DNA from: Bacteroidota bacterium | Lineage (GTDB): Bacteria > Bacteroidota > Bacteroidia > 2-12-FULL-35-15 | DNA: 64,000 nt | Assembly: GCA_017303895.1 (NCBI GenBank) | Contig: JAFLBF010000004.1 | Location: forward strand, 1-64,000 | Reading direction: 5' to 3' | Program-made: the position numbers and the translations under genes | Shown here: piece by piece, positions 8,431 through 18,289 of the stretch | Layout of the letters: every line of letters begins with the position of its first letter | Position numbering within the stretch: position 1 is the first letter of the stretch | Notes under the pieces: model-generated | Seen by the model: the letters and a program-made list of their open reading frames with translations, nothing else | The model's database searches: none | Told to the model about the DNA's origin: nothing

Positions 8431-10320
8431 TTAATAAATCACGGTTGGTTTTATAAAAATAGTCAACTTATTGTTGCTCTTTTTCTTTGTTCTACTACTA
8501 AAAAGCCACTTAATAACAGGTATTCTAGACAAAACGGGTACACCCGTTGATGATTCATCCTTCGTTACTTCATGCAAGCCACCCAACATGATCATTTCTT
8601 GGTTTTTAACTCGAACTAAAGATTTAAATTCTCTAGAAGTAGTTCCAAACGGACCGTTTTTCCCACCTGTTTGTTCTGTAAAAGATTGAGTTTTAAATGA
8701 TATCTCCAGCGTAACTTGTTCATCACCCGAAACAATAGGGTTTACTGTCATTTCAAAATCAGCATTCAATGGTTTATAAACTTGTGAGGTAACTGTAGTT
8801 GTATTTAATGTCTGGATAACATTTGAAGTATTCTCTAAATAATATTTTGTTTCTGTAAACGCCATTCGTGCTTCATTTCCATTCAATGTTGACAATAAAG
8901 GAGTTGATTTAATCTCAAGATCACCATTTGTTTCCATCAATTGCATGCTTACATAAAAATTGGGAGTGACTTTTCCAAGGTTAACAACACCAGTACCATT
9001 AATCCCATCAATAATTGAATTAATCGCACCAGCACCTAAATTTAAGTTTAACTCAGGGAAAACATCTCCACCTGTCTGTGTTGGTTTAGTTCCCAATCCA
9101 GCCTTAATACCAGTAGAAACCGTACGGGAATTTCGAACATCTACAATCATTACCTCTATAGATATAACCGGAACAACCCTATCTATTTCTCTCAAAAAAG
9201 CATCTAACTCCTCGATTCTTGGCTTGGAACCACTGACAATTAAACTATTTAAATCTCGAAAAACCTTAACCTCAATACCTTTTTTTAAATCAACCGGAAT
9301 CAGATCAACTATTTTATCAACAGTTCTATACTTTAAAGTTACAACCTTTGTTGACCGAACTCCTTCTATATTACGATCCCCGATTAAATATATAGCACCT
9401 TGCTTTTTAAATGTATAATCGGTTCCATTAAAAAGAAAAGTTAAAAAATCATCGTAAGAGGAATTCGAAATATTCAAACTTGCATTTCCCTTAGGTTCTG
9501 TAAATAAGAAAAACTCTTTTTTAAGCTCTCTTGATGCTGCTGCTAAAACATCGCTAATTGGCACATTAACAACTTCAGCGGTAACTAAGCTATCGTAAAG
9601 TACATTCAGATTAAAACCTTGAGATTTGTTTAAGTATGAATTATTAGTCATACCCATATTCTTCATCACAGTATTGTTTACATCATTTTTCTCAATTAAA
9701 TAAAAATTATCCTTAGTGGCAGTAACTTTCAAATCATTTGCAAAAGCAAATTTTTCTAATGCCGAATTAAAAGGAGTATTCTGGATGTAACCATTAACTA
9801 TTTTTCCAACTAAATCAGGAGAAAAAACAACATTTTTTTGAGAAACTTTTGTAATCTCTTTTGCGACTAACACTAAACTATCCCCATTCAAATCAAGATT
9901 TAAATTATTTGTTGATTTGTCATAAGAGATTTTAAGAACCTTGGGGACATAATTCGATTTTACGGTTTCAACATACTGTGAAATAGAAAGAATATTTCCA
10001 ATAAAATTAATGTCTAAATTATATTTCCTACATAAAAAAACTAGGACATTTGTGACAGTAACATTAGAAAAATTATTTACAATCTTAGTGCTTAAATTCG
10101 GATCCACACTAATATTAATATTATTGGTTGCTGCCAAACCTCTTATAAAATCCGAAATTGTCACTCCGTTTACTGAAAGTTCTACCTTATCGTTCAATCC
10201 AAGGGTTTCTTTAGAAAGATCTTTCAACTTTGCTTCAATAATATCTACTCTATCTTGCGCACTCAGTGATGATACCAGTATAAAAGAAAACAGTATAATT
10301 TTAATTCTTAAGATTGCCAT
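8431..10320 (-). CDS. gspD: Secretin (GspD/PilQ family)
   Basis: 629 residues with a signal peptide ending at SLSAQ and no lipobox. The periplasmic part has N-domain repeats (DFIRGLAATNNINISVD, NVLVFLCRKYNLDI; LPVDL-like segments near 330). The C-terminal secretin domain starts near residue 390 with VSTGIKAGLG and ends with GVPVLSRIPVIKWLFSSR followed by NKLTIFIKPTVIY, the family signature. It forms the outer-membrane channel for a pseudopilus or type IV pilus. GspE lies directly upstream and the platform proteins directly downstream. Confidence 0.92.
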   Translation of the reverse strand: MAILRIKIILFSFILVSSLSAQDRVDIIEAKLKDLSKETLGLNDKVELSVNGVTISDFIRGLAATNNINISVDPNLSTKIVNNFSNVTVTNVLVFLCRKYNLDINFIGNILSISQYVETVKSNYVPKVLKISYDKSTNNLNLDLNGDSLVLVAKEITKVSQKNVVFSPDLVGKIVNGYIQNTPFNSALEKFAFANDLKVTATKDNFYLIEKNDVNNTVMKNMGMTNNSYLNKSQGFNLNVLYDSLVTAEVVNVPISDVLAAASRELKKEFFLFTEPKGNASLNISNSSYDDFLTFLFNGTDYTFKKQGAIYLIGDRNIEGVRSTKVVTLKYRTVDKIVDLIPVDLKKGIEVKVFRDLNSLIVSGSKPRIEELDAFLREIDRVVPVISIEVMIVDVRNSRTVSTGIKAGLGTKPTQTGGDVFPELNLNLGAGAINSIIDGINGTGVVNLGKVTPNFYVSMQLMETNGDLEIKSTPLLSTLNGNEARMAFTETKYYLENTSNVIQTLNTTTVTSQVYKPLNADFEMTVNPIVSGDEQVTLEISFKTQSFTEQTGGKNGPFGTTSREFKSLVRVKNQEMIMLGGLHEVTKDESSTGVPVLSRIPVIKWLFSSRTKKKSNNKLTIFIKPTVIY

Positions 10321-10343
10321 AATTCAACGTACTTTGTTTTAAA

Positions 10344-11786
10344 TTAATAATTATTCAGAAGAATAGGATATACCTCATCCAACGTTGTTTCACCAAGCGC
10401 GAAAAGATCAAAAGCATTATCACTTAAAGTTCTTATCTTCCTTTGAAGTAATAATTCTCTTATTGTAAAACTATTGCTCTTTATACTCTCTGCAAGCTCA
10501 TGATCTATTGAAATAACTTCGTAAATCGCTTTTCGTCCACGATAGCCAGTATAATGACATTGCTCACAACCTTTTGCTTTAAAATGATTTAAGATTGTTC
10601 GAGGGGGCAAAAATGTCTTTGGGAACAATTTAGAATCAAAGTGTACTTCTTCCTTACAATCTTTGCATAAAAGCCTAACTAAACGCTGTGCAACAGAGGT
10701 ATTTATTGTGCTTGCCAATAAAAATGAAGGAACTCCCATATCTATTAAACGAGAAATAGTCCCCCAGGCTGAATTTGTATGAATAGTAGATAGCACTAAG
10801 TGTCCAGTCAATGCAGCACGAATAGCCATCTGAGCGGTTTCGCCATCCCTGATTTCTCCTAGCATAATAACATCGGGATCCTGACGAAGAAATGAACGTA
10901 AAGCGCTGGCAAAACTCAAACCAATATTCTCCTTTAATTGAACTTGATTCACACCCTCCAGCGTATATTCAATCGGATCTTCTATGGTAAGAATATTAGA
11001 TTTTTCATTATTAAGAATTTTAAGAGTTGCATACAAAGTAGTTGTCTTTCCCGAACCAGTAGGACCACTTATTAATATAATCCCGTGAGGTTTCTTTATA
11101 CCTTCTAAATAATCCAATAATTCTTTATCAGAAAATCCTAATAATCCAATATCAATATTTGCTGCGTCATTGCTTAATAAACGTAAAACAATCTTTTCAC
11201 CATGCAAGGTAGGCAGAACAGAAACTCGTATATCAAATTTATACAGTTCGGAATTAAAAAAAATACGTCCATCCTGAGGCAATCTCTTTTCAGCAATATC
11301 TAAATTAGCCTTAATTTTAATTTTATTAATTAATGTGGGATATTCATTCTTATCGATTGCATAACGTTCGATCAACATCCCATCAACACGAATACGAACT
11401 CTACATTTTTCTTCATAAACTTCAATGTGGATATCACTACTTCCCAAACTTTTTGCTTCGGAAATCAACATTGGCAAAAAGTCATCTGACTTTACGCTTC
11501 CCCCACCTATTTGTTTAACAGACGATAACACATTGGCATTACGATAATACTTCGACAAGGTTTTTTGAATAATCGCACTAGTTTTTTCAACAAGCACCAC
11601 ATTTTCACCAAAGAGAATCTCTAATTCATCTGAAATTTGAGTCGAAGCTTTATTCTCATCAATATAAAATTCTATACACTTCCCATTTTCAATATTTTTG
11701 GGAATAATATTATAGTGCCATGCTTGTTGTGGCGTAATAGCGTGTTGCAAATCAATTGGCAACTGTATATAGTCTAATTCCATCAT
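10344..11786 (-). CDS. gspE: GspE/PilB-type assembly ATPase
   Basis: 480 residues. Walker A is GPTGSGKT (241-248), the Asp box is ILTIEDPIEY, Walker B is DPDVIMLGEIRD (303-314) and the His box is LVLSTIHTNSA. A zinc-binding tetracysteine is formed by C374, C377, C407 and C410, as in GspE and PilB but not PilT. This hexameric ATPase powers pseudopilin polymerisation. The N-terminal domain is short. Its start overlaps the prepilin peptidase stop by four bases, indicating translational coupling. Confidence 0.95.
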   Translation of the reverse strand: MMELDYIQLPIDLQHAITPQQAWHYNIIPKNIENGKCIEFYIDENKASTQISDELEILFGENVVLVEKTSAIIQKTLSKYYRNANVLSSVKQIGGGSVKSDDFLPMLISEAKSLGSSDIHIEVYEEKCRVRIRVDGMLIERYAIDKNEYPTLINKIKIKANLDIAEKRLPQDGRIFFNSELYKFDIRVSVLPTLHGEKIVLRLLSNDAANIDIGLLGFSDKELLDYLEGIKKPHGIILISGPTGSGKTTTLYATLKILNNEKSNILTIEDPIEYTLEGVNQVQLKENIGLSFASALRSFLRQDPDVIMLGEIRDGETAQMAIRAALTGHLVLSTIHTNSAWGTISRLIDMGVPSFLLASTINTSVAQRLVRLLCKDCKEEVHFDSKLFPKTFLPPRTILNHFKAKGCEQCHYTGYRGRKAIYEVISIDHELAESIKSNSFTIRELLLQRKIRTLSDNAFDLFALGETTLDEVYPILLNNY

Positions 11787-12310
11787 TGTAAATTATGCAT
11801 TGATAGGAAAAGATCATCACTATAAAAATCAACCGGAGAAATAAACATATTATAAAAAATCAATAACTGGAACATAATACTTTGAGCGCCAGCCAGTGGA
11901 ATTTCTTCAACCGTTCTACTTATAAAGATTTTATAAATAGTAAAAATAATTAATGTAAGAATATTACTAACAACAAAAAACAAGATGAAATTAAAAGGAG
12001 AAAAGGCAACACATATCACAACAAAAAAAAGTAAATCGCCCAAACCTATATACGAATTAACAATATTTACAATTTTCTTGTTTTTTATACTCATGTAAAC
12101 TGTTAATCCTACAAACTGAATAATTACAAAGGCCAAATTAAAGGACGAATTTTTTACCAGAACTTCATTCTCCAATATACAAAGACCCTTATAAAGCAAC
12201 AAGAATAGAATTAGCGGCAATAAATACCATGAGATAGCCCGAAATTTAAAATCTTGAAATGCAATAACACCCAACAGAACAATAAGCAAGCAGTCTATAA
12301 CAATAATCAT
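11783..12310 (-). CDS. Prepilin peptidase, A24 family (short form)
   Basis: 175 residues with about five to six membrane helices. The two catalytic Asp motifs are present: FQDFKFRAISWYLLP (Asp20) and YIGLGDLLFF (GxGD, Asp92). The N-methyltransferase domain of PilD/GspO is absent, as in CpaA/TadV-type enzymes, so the processed pilins may not be N-methylated by it. It overlaps gspE by four bases and shares a junction base with the major pseudopilin gene, its presumed substrate. Confidence 0.85.
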   Translation of the reverse strand: MIIVIDCLLIVLLGVIAFQDFKFRAISWYLLPLILFLLLYKGLCILENEVLVKNSSFNLAFVIIQFVGLTVYMSIKNKKIVNIVNSYIGLGDLLFFVVICVAFSPFNFILFFVVSNILTLIIFTIYKIFISRTVEEIPLAGAQSIMFQLLIFYNMFISPVDFYSDDLFLSMHNLQ

Positions 12311-12726
12311 TAGTCAGGTGTTATTTCTTTAACGTTTTTATCCTGATCAACTTCCCAAACATTAAAAACGCCATCACCATCGAAATCAGTAATAGAAGTT
12401 GCTCGAGCTTTGAACGTATTGTTAGTAGCTTCAACAACTTCAATCTTAAAATTAGCATTTCCTCCTTCATTTGTCAGCTTAGCATGTTCAAAACTTATGT
12501 CTGTTAAGCTCGAAGAATATTTAGAATGAACATAAAAATAACTTTTCTCCAAAGTGTGAATATGTTCCAATTGCAATTGTGCTTCCGTTCCTTTCGCTTT
12601 TGATATTAATGGCATTAAAATGGGCATAACTAAAGCAACCAAAATACCAATAATTGCAAGCACTATAACTAAATCTGTAAGCGTAAAGGCCTTTAACTTT
12701 TGAAAATAAATCATATTAAAAAACAT
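12310..12726 (-). CDS. gspG: Major pseudopilin (GspG-like)
   Basis: 138 residues. The class III leader ends in KLKA followed by FTLTDLVIVLAIIGIL: the residue before cleavage is Ala, not Gly, and mature position 5 is Asp, not Glu. The hydrophobic helix and the C-terminal calcium-type loop DFDGDGVFNVWEVDQD (about 114-129) are GspG-like. It opens the second block of secretion genes; a 106-bp gap separates it from the PorP gene upstream, so a promoter may lie there. Confidence 0.85.
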   Translation of the reverse strand: MFFNMIYFQKLKAFTLTDLVIVLAIIGILVALVMPILMPLISKAKGTEAQLQLEHIHTLEKSYFYVHSKYSSSLTDISFEHAKLTNEGGNANFKIEVVEATNNTFKARATSITDFDGDGVFNVWEVDQDKNVKEITPD

Positions 12727-12832
12727 TCGATTAGGGAATAAATATAGGAAGATATTACTTTTTTCACTCTCTTCGCTTCTGCAAAGTTTTCAGCAGAAAT
12801 TAACAATTTTTTATTCCAAAAAACAGAGCGAA

Positions 12833-13843
12833 TCAGGTCTTAATTTTGACCTTATTTTTATATAACCCTTTATAAACAAGGCTCAATTCAACCCCTCCCC
12901 TGCCATTAGTAGCATATGACAAACGAGACACATTAAAATCGTAGCTAAATCCGATAGAATAAACACCCAGATAATCATAATTTAAAACTACAATGGCTGC
13001 ATCCCGATACCTATAAATACAACCAAAAGTTACATAAGAAGATTTATTTATCCCGGTATATTTTGAATCCATACCTAGCCCGTACTTTAGCAACAAACCG
13101 GAATTTAGTTCAAATAACTTACCTTGAAATTGAAAATTCCAAACTGGTGATAATGTGACATTATTCTCAAATTTTATTTCAGAATCTCCTCCAAATACAA
13201 TATTTGGCTTCAAATAATCAGACTGAAGACTATTAAAAGATTGGTTAGGCTTACCAACATGAGTTATGGCTATTCCTATATTTAACTTATTTTTATTGGA
13301 TGCAACCAAACCCCAATTTATTCCTGCACCAAAATCAAAATATTTTTTTCTTTGCCCATAAAAATTTTCACCAGTAGGCAAATTCGAATTATAATCAGTT
13401 CCATCAAATTGATTATCCCATTTCAACCCATCTATATCTATTGATTTCTGAACATATCCAAATTGAAGTCCTGCTGCTAAAAAATTATTATCATTTAACT
13501 TAAGGTGGTAAGCAACAGAAAGACTTGCTAAAGTAGTTCCCAGCTTTGACTTTCCTGCCTTATCACTATAAACTGATAGAGCAGTCCCTAAAAACCCAGA
13601 ATTATTTTTTTTTCTAAAAGGAACAAAATCTGTATTAAAAGCAATCGTTTTATATGCATTTCCTATGGCACTCCATTGACTTTTATAATTAACATTTGCC
13701 CTGTAATCAAATTCCAGCTGTCCTGAAGTTGCCGGATTAAATATAATTGGATTGCTATAAAATTGAGAAAAATGAATATCCTGAGAACAAAGGACTTGTC
13801 CTAAAATTAAAAAAAACGAAATAAAAACACCCTTTTTTATCAT
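12833..13843 (-). CDS. PorP/SprF family outer-membrane protein
   Basis: 336 residues with a signal peptide ending at LCSQD. The opening IHFSQFYSNPIIFNPATSG is the PorP/SprF hallmark, followed by many amphipathic strands (about 14). These proteins anchor or help export T9SS cargo carrying type B C-terminal domains. Here the cargo is the adhesin immediately upstream, whose stop overlaps this start by four bases. Confidence 0.92.
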   Translation of the reverse strand: MIKKGVFISFFLILGQVLCSQDIHFSQFYSNPIIFNPATSGQLEFDYRANVNYKSQWSAIGNAYKTIAFNTDFVPFRKKNNSGFLGTALSVYSDKAGKSKLGTTLASLSVAYHLKLNDNNFLAAGLQFGYVQKSIDIDGLKWDNQFDGTDYNSNLPTGENFYGQRKKYFDFGAGINWGLVASNKNKLNIGIAITHVGKPNQSFNSLQSDYLKPNIVFGGDSEIKFENNVTLSPVWNFQFQGKLFELNSGLLLKYGLGMDSKYTGINKSSYVTFGCIYRYRDAAIVVLNYDYLGVYSIGFSYDFNVSRLSYATNGRGGVELSLVYKGLYKNKVKIKT

Positions 13844-16800
13844 CTGTACAATGTAATATCCCCTTTTAAGACAATAGATTCATTCTCTTGATTTATTCCT
13901 TTAAAATAATACACGAACACCGCATTGTTTAAATTAGTTCCCTTATATGTCCCGTCCCAACCAATTGACTGATCACTTGTTTCAAATATTTTTTCACCCC
14001 ATCGATCATAAATGACAAAATTAAACTCCTTGAGACCCTTTCCACGAACATATAGAACATCATTTTGTCCATCTCCGTTAGGAGAAAAAATATCTGGAAT
14101 AAAGACATTGCCAATATTTTCAACATAAACAGTTACTACACCAGAATTTACACAACCAAATTCATTATATATGGTAACGGTATAACTTGTAGTTTGGCTA
14201 GGAGAAGCAATAGGATTTGGACAATTTGTACAACTCAAACCATTGCTTGGGCTCCAAAATATTGAATCGGCTGTTCCTATATAAGATAGCTGAACACTGT
14301 CGCCACTGTTAATTACATGGTCTCCCATTTGGTTTAGCATTGGTAAAGGGATTACCTGAATAGTCATAAAGGAAGAATCAACACCGCACTGATTGGTTGA
14401 ATAGGCTTCTATTATCATTGTTGAATCAAGAGTAAGAGCAACCATATTATTTGTATCTCCCGTAGACCAACTGATACTTCCATTTCCAATAGCAGTCAAA
14501 ATAGTAGTTGCCCCGGAACAGATGGTATCATTCCCTGACAGTTGAATAGTAGGACTTGGTAAAACATAAATTGTATCAATGACGTTTGCTGTACAATTAT
14601 TCGTATCAGTATACACGTAACTTATTAGGGCTTCACCTATTCCTGCAATCCCCTGATTGAAAACATTACCAATTACACCTGGTCCACTAAAGATCCCACC
14701 AATAGGATTTCCGGACAAATTAATTGGAGCATATCCAATACAAGTATTCAATGGAAGATTATTAAACGAAACAATCGGAATTGAATTTACAATTACAGCA
14801 AAAACGGCTTGACTAGAGCATGCTCCAATAGCACCAGATACGGTATATGTGGATGTTGATGCAGGTGAAACAACAGCTAAACCGAATCCTACAGGAGTTA
14901 ATCCAGCAGACCATGTGTATGTGTCAGCACCAATTGCTGAAACATTCGCCTGTTCTCCGTAACAGATGGAATCTGTTGAAACTATAATGCTAGGGATTAC
15001 CGTATCAACTGAGACAGTAAAATAGGCTGTATCAAAGCATCCATTAAAAGCGCCAACAATCATATAGGTAGTGGTTGTAAGAGGATTAGCGTTTGCTGTT
15101 GTCCATCCAGTTGAATTTACCCCGGATGGCCAAATAAAAAAGCTAGCTCCCGTACCTGTTAGGTTTGCAGTCTGACCGGCACAAATTGTTGGAGAGTTAA
15201 CAGATATATTGGGGCGAGGTTTAACTGTAACAGTCGAAACAGCAGTATCCGGACAAGTGCTTGAAATTGTTCCAAGGGCGGTTAATGTGTATGTGGTTGT
15301 GCTATTAGGAGAAACATTTGCCTGGGATAAGGATATTGGTGTGGCTCCGGCTGACCAACTATACGATGTACCTCCAGTAGCTTGCAACACCACACTTTCA
15401 CCCTGACAAATTATTGGAGAATTTACTGATACTGCACTATAATTTTCTATTGTATCTTGAATACTTACAACACATCCGTATAAATCAGTTACGACAACAG
15501 AATAAACCCCAGGAGATAAATTTGAAACTACATTAGTATCAGGCAGAGCTGAATTTTGCCAATCATAGGAGTAAGGTACACTACCTCCATTTATTGACAG
15601 TGCAATTTCACCCGAGTTTACAACAGAACAATTTAATGAAGAAGAACTACTAATTGATAATGGTGGTGGTTCCGAAAAATTTATAGAAAAAGACTGTTGG
15701 CAACCACCAACGTCAGTTATAACACCCGAATAACTACCCGCTGAAATTCCATGCAATACAGTTCCAGAATACATTGGATTACTCCATGTAACTGAATATG
15801 GTGGTGAACCTCCCTCTATCAAAATTGACATAGTAGTTGTATCGCCATAACAATTTATTCTTCCATCAACTGTGTATGTGATAGCAGTGGGTTCTGACAC
15901 TTGCAAGGAGGGATATGTATTGATACATCCATTATTATCAGTAATTGTTAGTGAATATGTGCCAGGTGATAGATTGGTAATAGAATTACTATTAGAACTA
16001 ATTCCTGTAGACCAAGAATATAAATAAGGTGCTTCTCCTCCTGCAATTGTGGCTGTTATTTCACCCATATTCATTGGTCCTAGTACACAACCATTGCTGA
16101 TCGAAATAGTGGAATTAAATGTAGACGAATCTCCCAATATATTGAAAGTAGAATCGTACAATACTCTATGGAAACAAGTACTATCTGTTATTACAACATT
16201 ATAGGTTCCTTGTTGCAAATTACTAACCGAATCTCCATAAGTAAACGGAGAGGTATTCCATACAATATCAAAACTAGAATTGTAATTTGTTACATTTATT
16301 GAGGCAGTCCCTTCTGTTTCACAAATGGCATTATTTGTAGTCAATGACACATTCATACCAAGGGTTGAAGTATCATTACATGTTATCATGTTATTAGGCA
16401 AAAGTACTGTAACAAAGCCTTCACCACAAATTAGCAACTCGTGATTATTTGTCAACAACAAGTCGGCAATTCTTCCTATAGTTGGAAATGAATCAATTAA
16501 ACTAAGATTTTCATTAAAATGCTTCACTTGTATAGTATCAGTAATAAATACATTACCACAATCATCAGCAGTAATCCCACCTGTAATAACATCTAAGGGC
16601 CAATAATTTGTGGTGTTAGGAATTGGAGAATCAACATAGCCCTGTTGCAATAAATTTCCAGTTTGCCCATCAAACTTTCTAATCGTATAACTATCGGTCA
16701 AATATACATTTGTATTTGAAATAGCCATACCGTTATATCCTGTAAAGTTAAATCCTGGATTTCCCATTATATTAACATATCCCAAATAATAAAAACCAAA

Positions 16801-18219
16801 ATTTGTTGGCACATGAAAGTATTCTGGAAACAAATTAGATGCAGGTAATTTAATCAATTCATTACTATATGTATGATTAACAGAACTATTACTCGTATGA
16901 GGGGTAAATTGAAATACATTTCCATATTTATCCAATTCCATCATCGTTGATGGATGACAACATATACCGCTTGGTACATATTGTGCATGCATATAATTAT
17001 TCAAATTTAGATCTAGGGAAGCAATTTGATCTCCTCCAGGAGCCGGACCAGAACCACCAGCCAAAATAATCCTACTTTCACAATCACTATATGAAACACG
17101 AGATATCATTTTCATTGAACCTGTCCCTTGAAAAACACCAATTTGGATAGCATTTGAATTAATTTTCATAACTCGTGCCGCTGTATTACTAGTTCCTTCA
17201 CCAATATAAATATTATTGGTAGACCGGTCTATTGCAAAGTCACCACCTGTGCCTCCTTCGAGATAAAAAATAGGATTAGTCGTATAAATTGGAATAAAAG
17301 CTTGATAAATCCAAACCAAATTACCGTTTACATCTAATTTAGCTATTTTAGAACCAATCAAATATGCCTCACCCATTGCATATACATTTCCAAATGAATC
17401 GTAATCAATTTCAGTACACATATATGGCATAAAATTATAAGTAGTAATACTAAATGGATCAATAATAACTGTGGAGTCAATTGAATTGTAATTACCTAAT
17501 TCAAATTTTATTCTATTTTCTACTTTTGAAAATTTGCATGAAATTATTTTGTCAGGCGAATTTTGATAATATGTTCTGGCTCCAAAATCCTTAACTTCAC
17601 CAAGTTCAGATTCGATTTTAAGTTCATTTTCACTACAATTTATTTTTGTTGAGGATGGAAAGTCCATTACAATATCAGAAGAATTCGCTCCAGGATGCAA
17701 AACAAATGAATATTTAATTCCTGATGTATCTTTTGGAAATTCAAAAACAAGATCTATTTTATTGTAAATGTTTTCATAAATTAATTTTCGATAAGCATTT
17801 GCAATCTGACTTTGCTGAGTATTATTTTGCAAATTAGAATAAGAATAATAATGTTCCACATTATCAGAAGCATGAATCTTAGCATAGCTGTTAGTATTAT
17901 TAAAATGTACAACATGCTTTTTTAGCGTCACTTTTTGCCTGCCATTTTCAATTTCATCTAATTCATTTTTAATAATGGTGTAACCTGTTGGAGTAAAAAC
18001 ATACAACAGTCCATCCACTTCTGCTCCAAATAAAACATTTTCTTTTATGTCAATTGGTAAGCTATTGTATTGACCTATATTTTGAATGAAATTTTTTTGG
18101 CTAAATACATTAGATACTGTCCATTTTTCTTTTCGTCCGGACACGTTCCGCTCCTTCTGTTGAGCAACAGCAGTTATGGAGAGAAATAGAGAAAGATATA
18201 CAAAAAATGTCTTCTTCAA
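13840..18219 (-). CDS. Giant SprB-repeat adhesin with type B (CHU_C) sorting domain
   Basis: About 1,459 residues. I place the start at a TTG (18219), giving (M)KKTFFVYLSLFLSITAVAQ, a clean signal peptide. The longer open frame to 18354 reads through the terminator of the upstream gene and is unlikely. The N-terminal part resembles the NIGQYNSLP domain (DUF7948-like) followed by beta-propeller-like sequence. From the middle on, SprB-type and Ig-like repeats occur (ITNLSPGTYSLTITDNNGC, VSNLSPGVYSVVVTDLYGC). The C-terminus VFIPDIFSPNGDGQND ... WDGTYKG is the T9SS type B domain. It is paired with the PorP/SprF gene downstream and probably acts at the cell surface. Confidence 0.88.
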   Translation of the reverse strand: MKKTFFVYLSLFLSITAVAQQKERNVSGRKEKWTVSNVFSQKNFIQNIGQYNSLPIDIKENVLFGAEVDGLLYVFTPTGYTIIKNELDEIENGRQKVTLKKHVVHFNNTNSYAKIHASDNVEHYYSYSNLQNNTQQSQIANAYRKLIYENIYNKIDLVFEFPKDTSGIKYSFVLHPGANSSDIVMDFPSSTKINCSENELKIESELGEVKDFGARTYYQNSPDKIISCKFSKVENRIKFELGNYNSIDSTVIIDPFSITTYNFMPYMCTEIDYDSFGNVYAMGEAYLIGSKIAKLDVNGNLVWIYQAFIPIYTTNPIFYLEGGTGGDFAIDRSTNNIYIGEGTSNTAARVMKINSNAIQIGVFQGTGSMKMISRVSYSDCESRIILAGGSGPAPGGDQIASLDLNLNNYMHAQYVPSGICCHPSTMMELDKYGNVFQFTPHTSNSSVNHTYSNELIKLPASNLFPEYFHVPTNFGFYYLGYVNIMGNPGFNFTGYNGMAISNTNVYLTDSYTIRKFDGQTGNLLQQGYVDSPIPNTTNYWPLDVITGGITADDCGNVFITDTIQVKHFNENLSLIDSFPTIGRIADLLLTNNHELLICGEGFVTVLLPNNMITCNDTSTLGMNVSLTTNNAICETEGTASINVTNYNSSFDIVWNTSPFTYGDSVSNLQQGTYNVVITDSTCFHRVLYDSTFNILGDSSTFNSTISISNGCVLGPMNMGEITATIAGGEAPYLYSWSTGISSNSNSITNLSPGTYSLTITDNNGCINTYPSLQVSEPTAITYTVDGRINCYGDTTTMSILIEGGSPPYSVTWSNPMYSGTVLHGISAGSYSGVITDVGGCQQSFSINFSEPPPLSISSSSSLNCSVVNSGEIALSINGGSVPYSYDWQNSALPDTNVVSNLSPGVYSVVVTDLYGCVVSIQDTIENYSAVSVNSPIICQGESVVLQATGGTSYSWSAGATPISLSQANVSPNSTTTYTLTALGTISSTCPDTAVSTVTVKPRPNISVNSPTICAGQTANLTGTGASFFIWPSGVNSTGWTTANANPLTTTTYMIVGAFNGCFDTAYFTVSVDTVIPSIIVSTDSICYGEQANVSAIGADTYTWSAGLTPVGFGLAVVSPASTSTYTVSGAIGACSSQAVFAVIVNSIPIVSFNNLPLNTCIGYAPINLSGNPIGGIFSGPGVIGNVFNQGIAGIGEALISYVYTDTNNCTANVIDTIYVLPSPTIQLSGNDTICSGATTILTAIGNGSISWSTGDTNNMVALTLDSTMIIEAYSTNQCGVDSSFMTIQVIPLPMLNQMGDHVINSGDSVQLSYIGTADSIFWSPSNGLSCTNCPNPIASPSQTTSYTVTIYNEFGCVNSGVVTVYVENIGNVFIPDIFSPNGDGQNDVLYVRGKGLKEFNFVIYDRWGEKIFETSDQSIGWDGTYKGTNLNNAVFVYYFKGINQENESIVLKGDITLYR

Positions 18220-18250
18220 AAGATTGGCTATATCTGAGATTAAAGATAAC

Positions 18251-18285
18251 AAAAAAAAACGAAGATAAAATCTTCGTTTTTTTTT
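18251..18285 (-). terminator. Bidirectional hairpin terminator after the SpvB-like gene
   Basis: CGAAGAT and ATCTTCG arms flanked by A and T runs, immediately after the stop at 18290. It should end transcripts of the upstream gene and argues that the adhesin gene starts downstream of it. Confidence 0.8.
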
Positions 18286-18289
18286 GTGT

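Noticed and set aside
8960-9418. A 152-codon plus-strand frame opposite the secretin gene
   Set aside because: Antisense to a well-supported gspD with no signal, promoter or domain.
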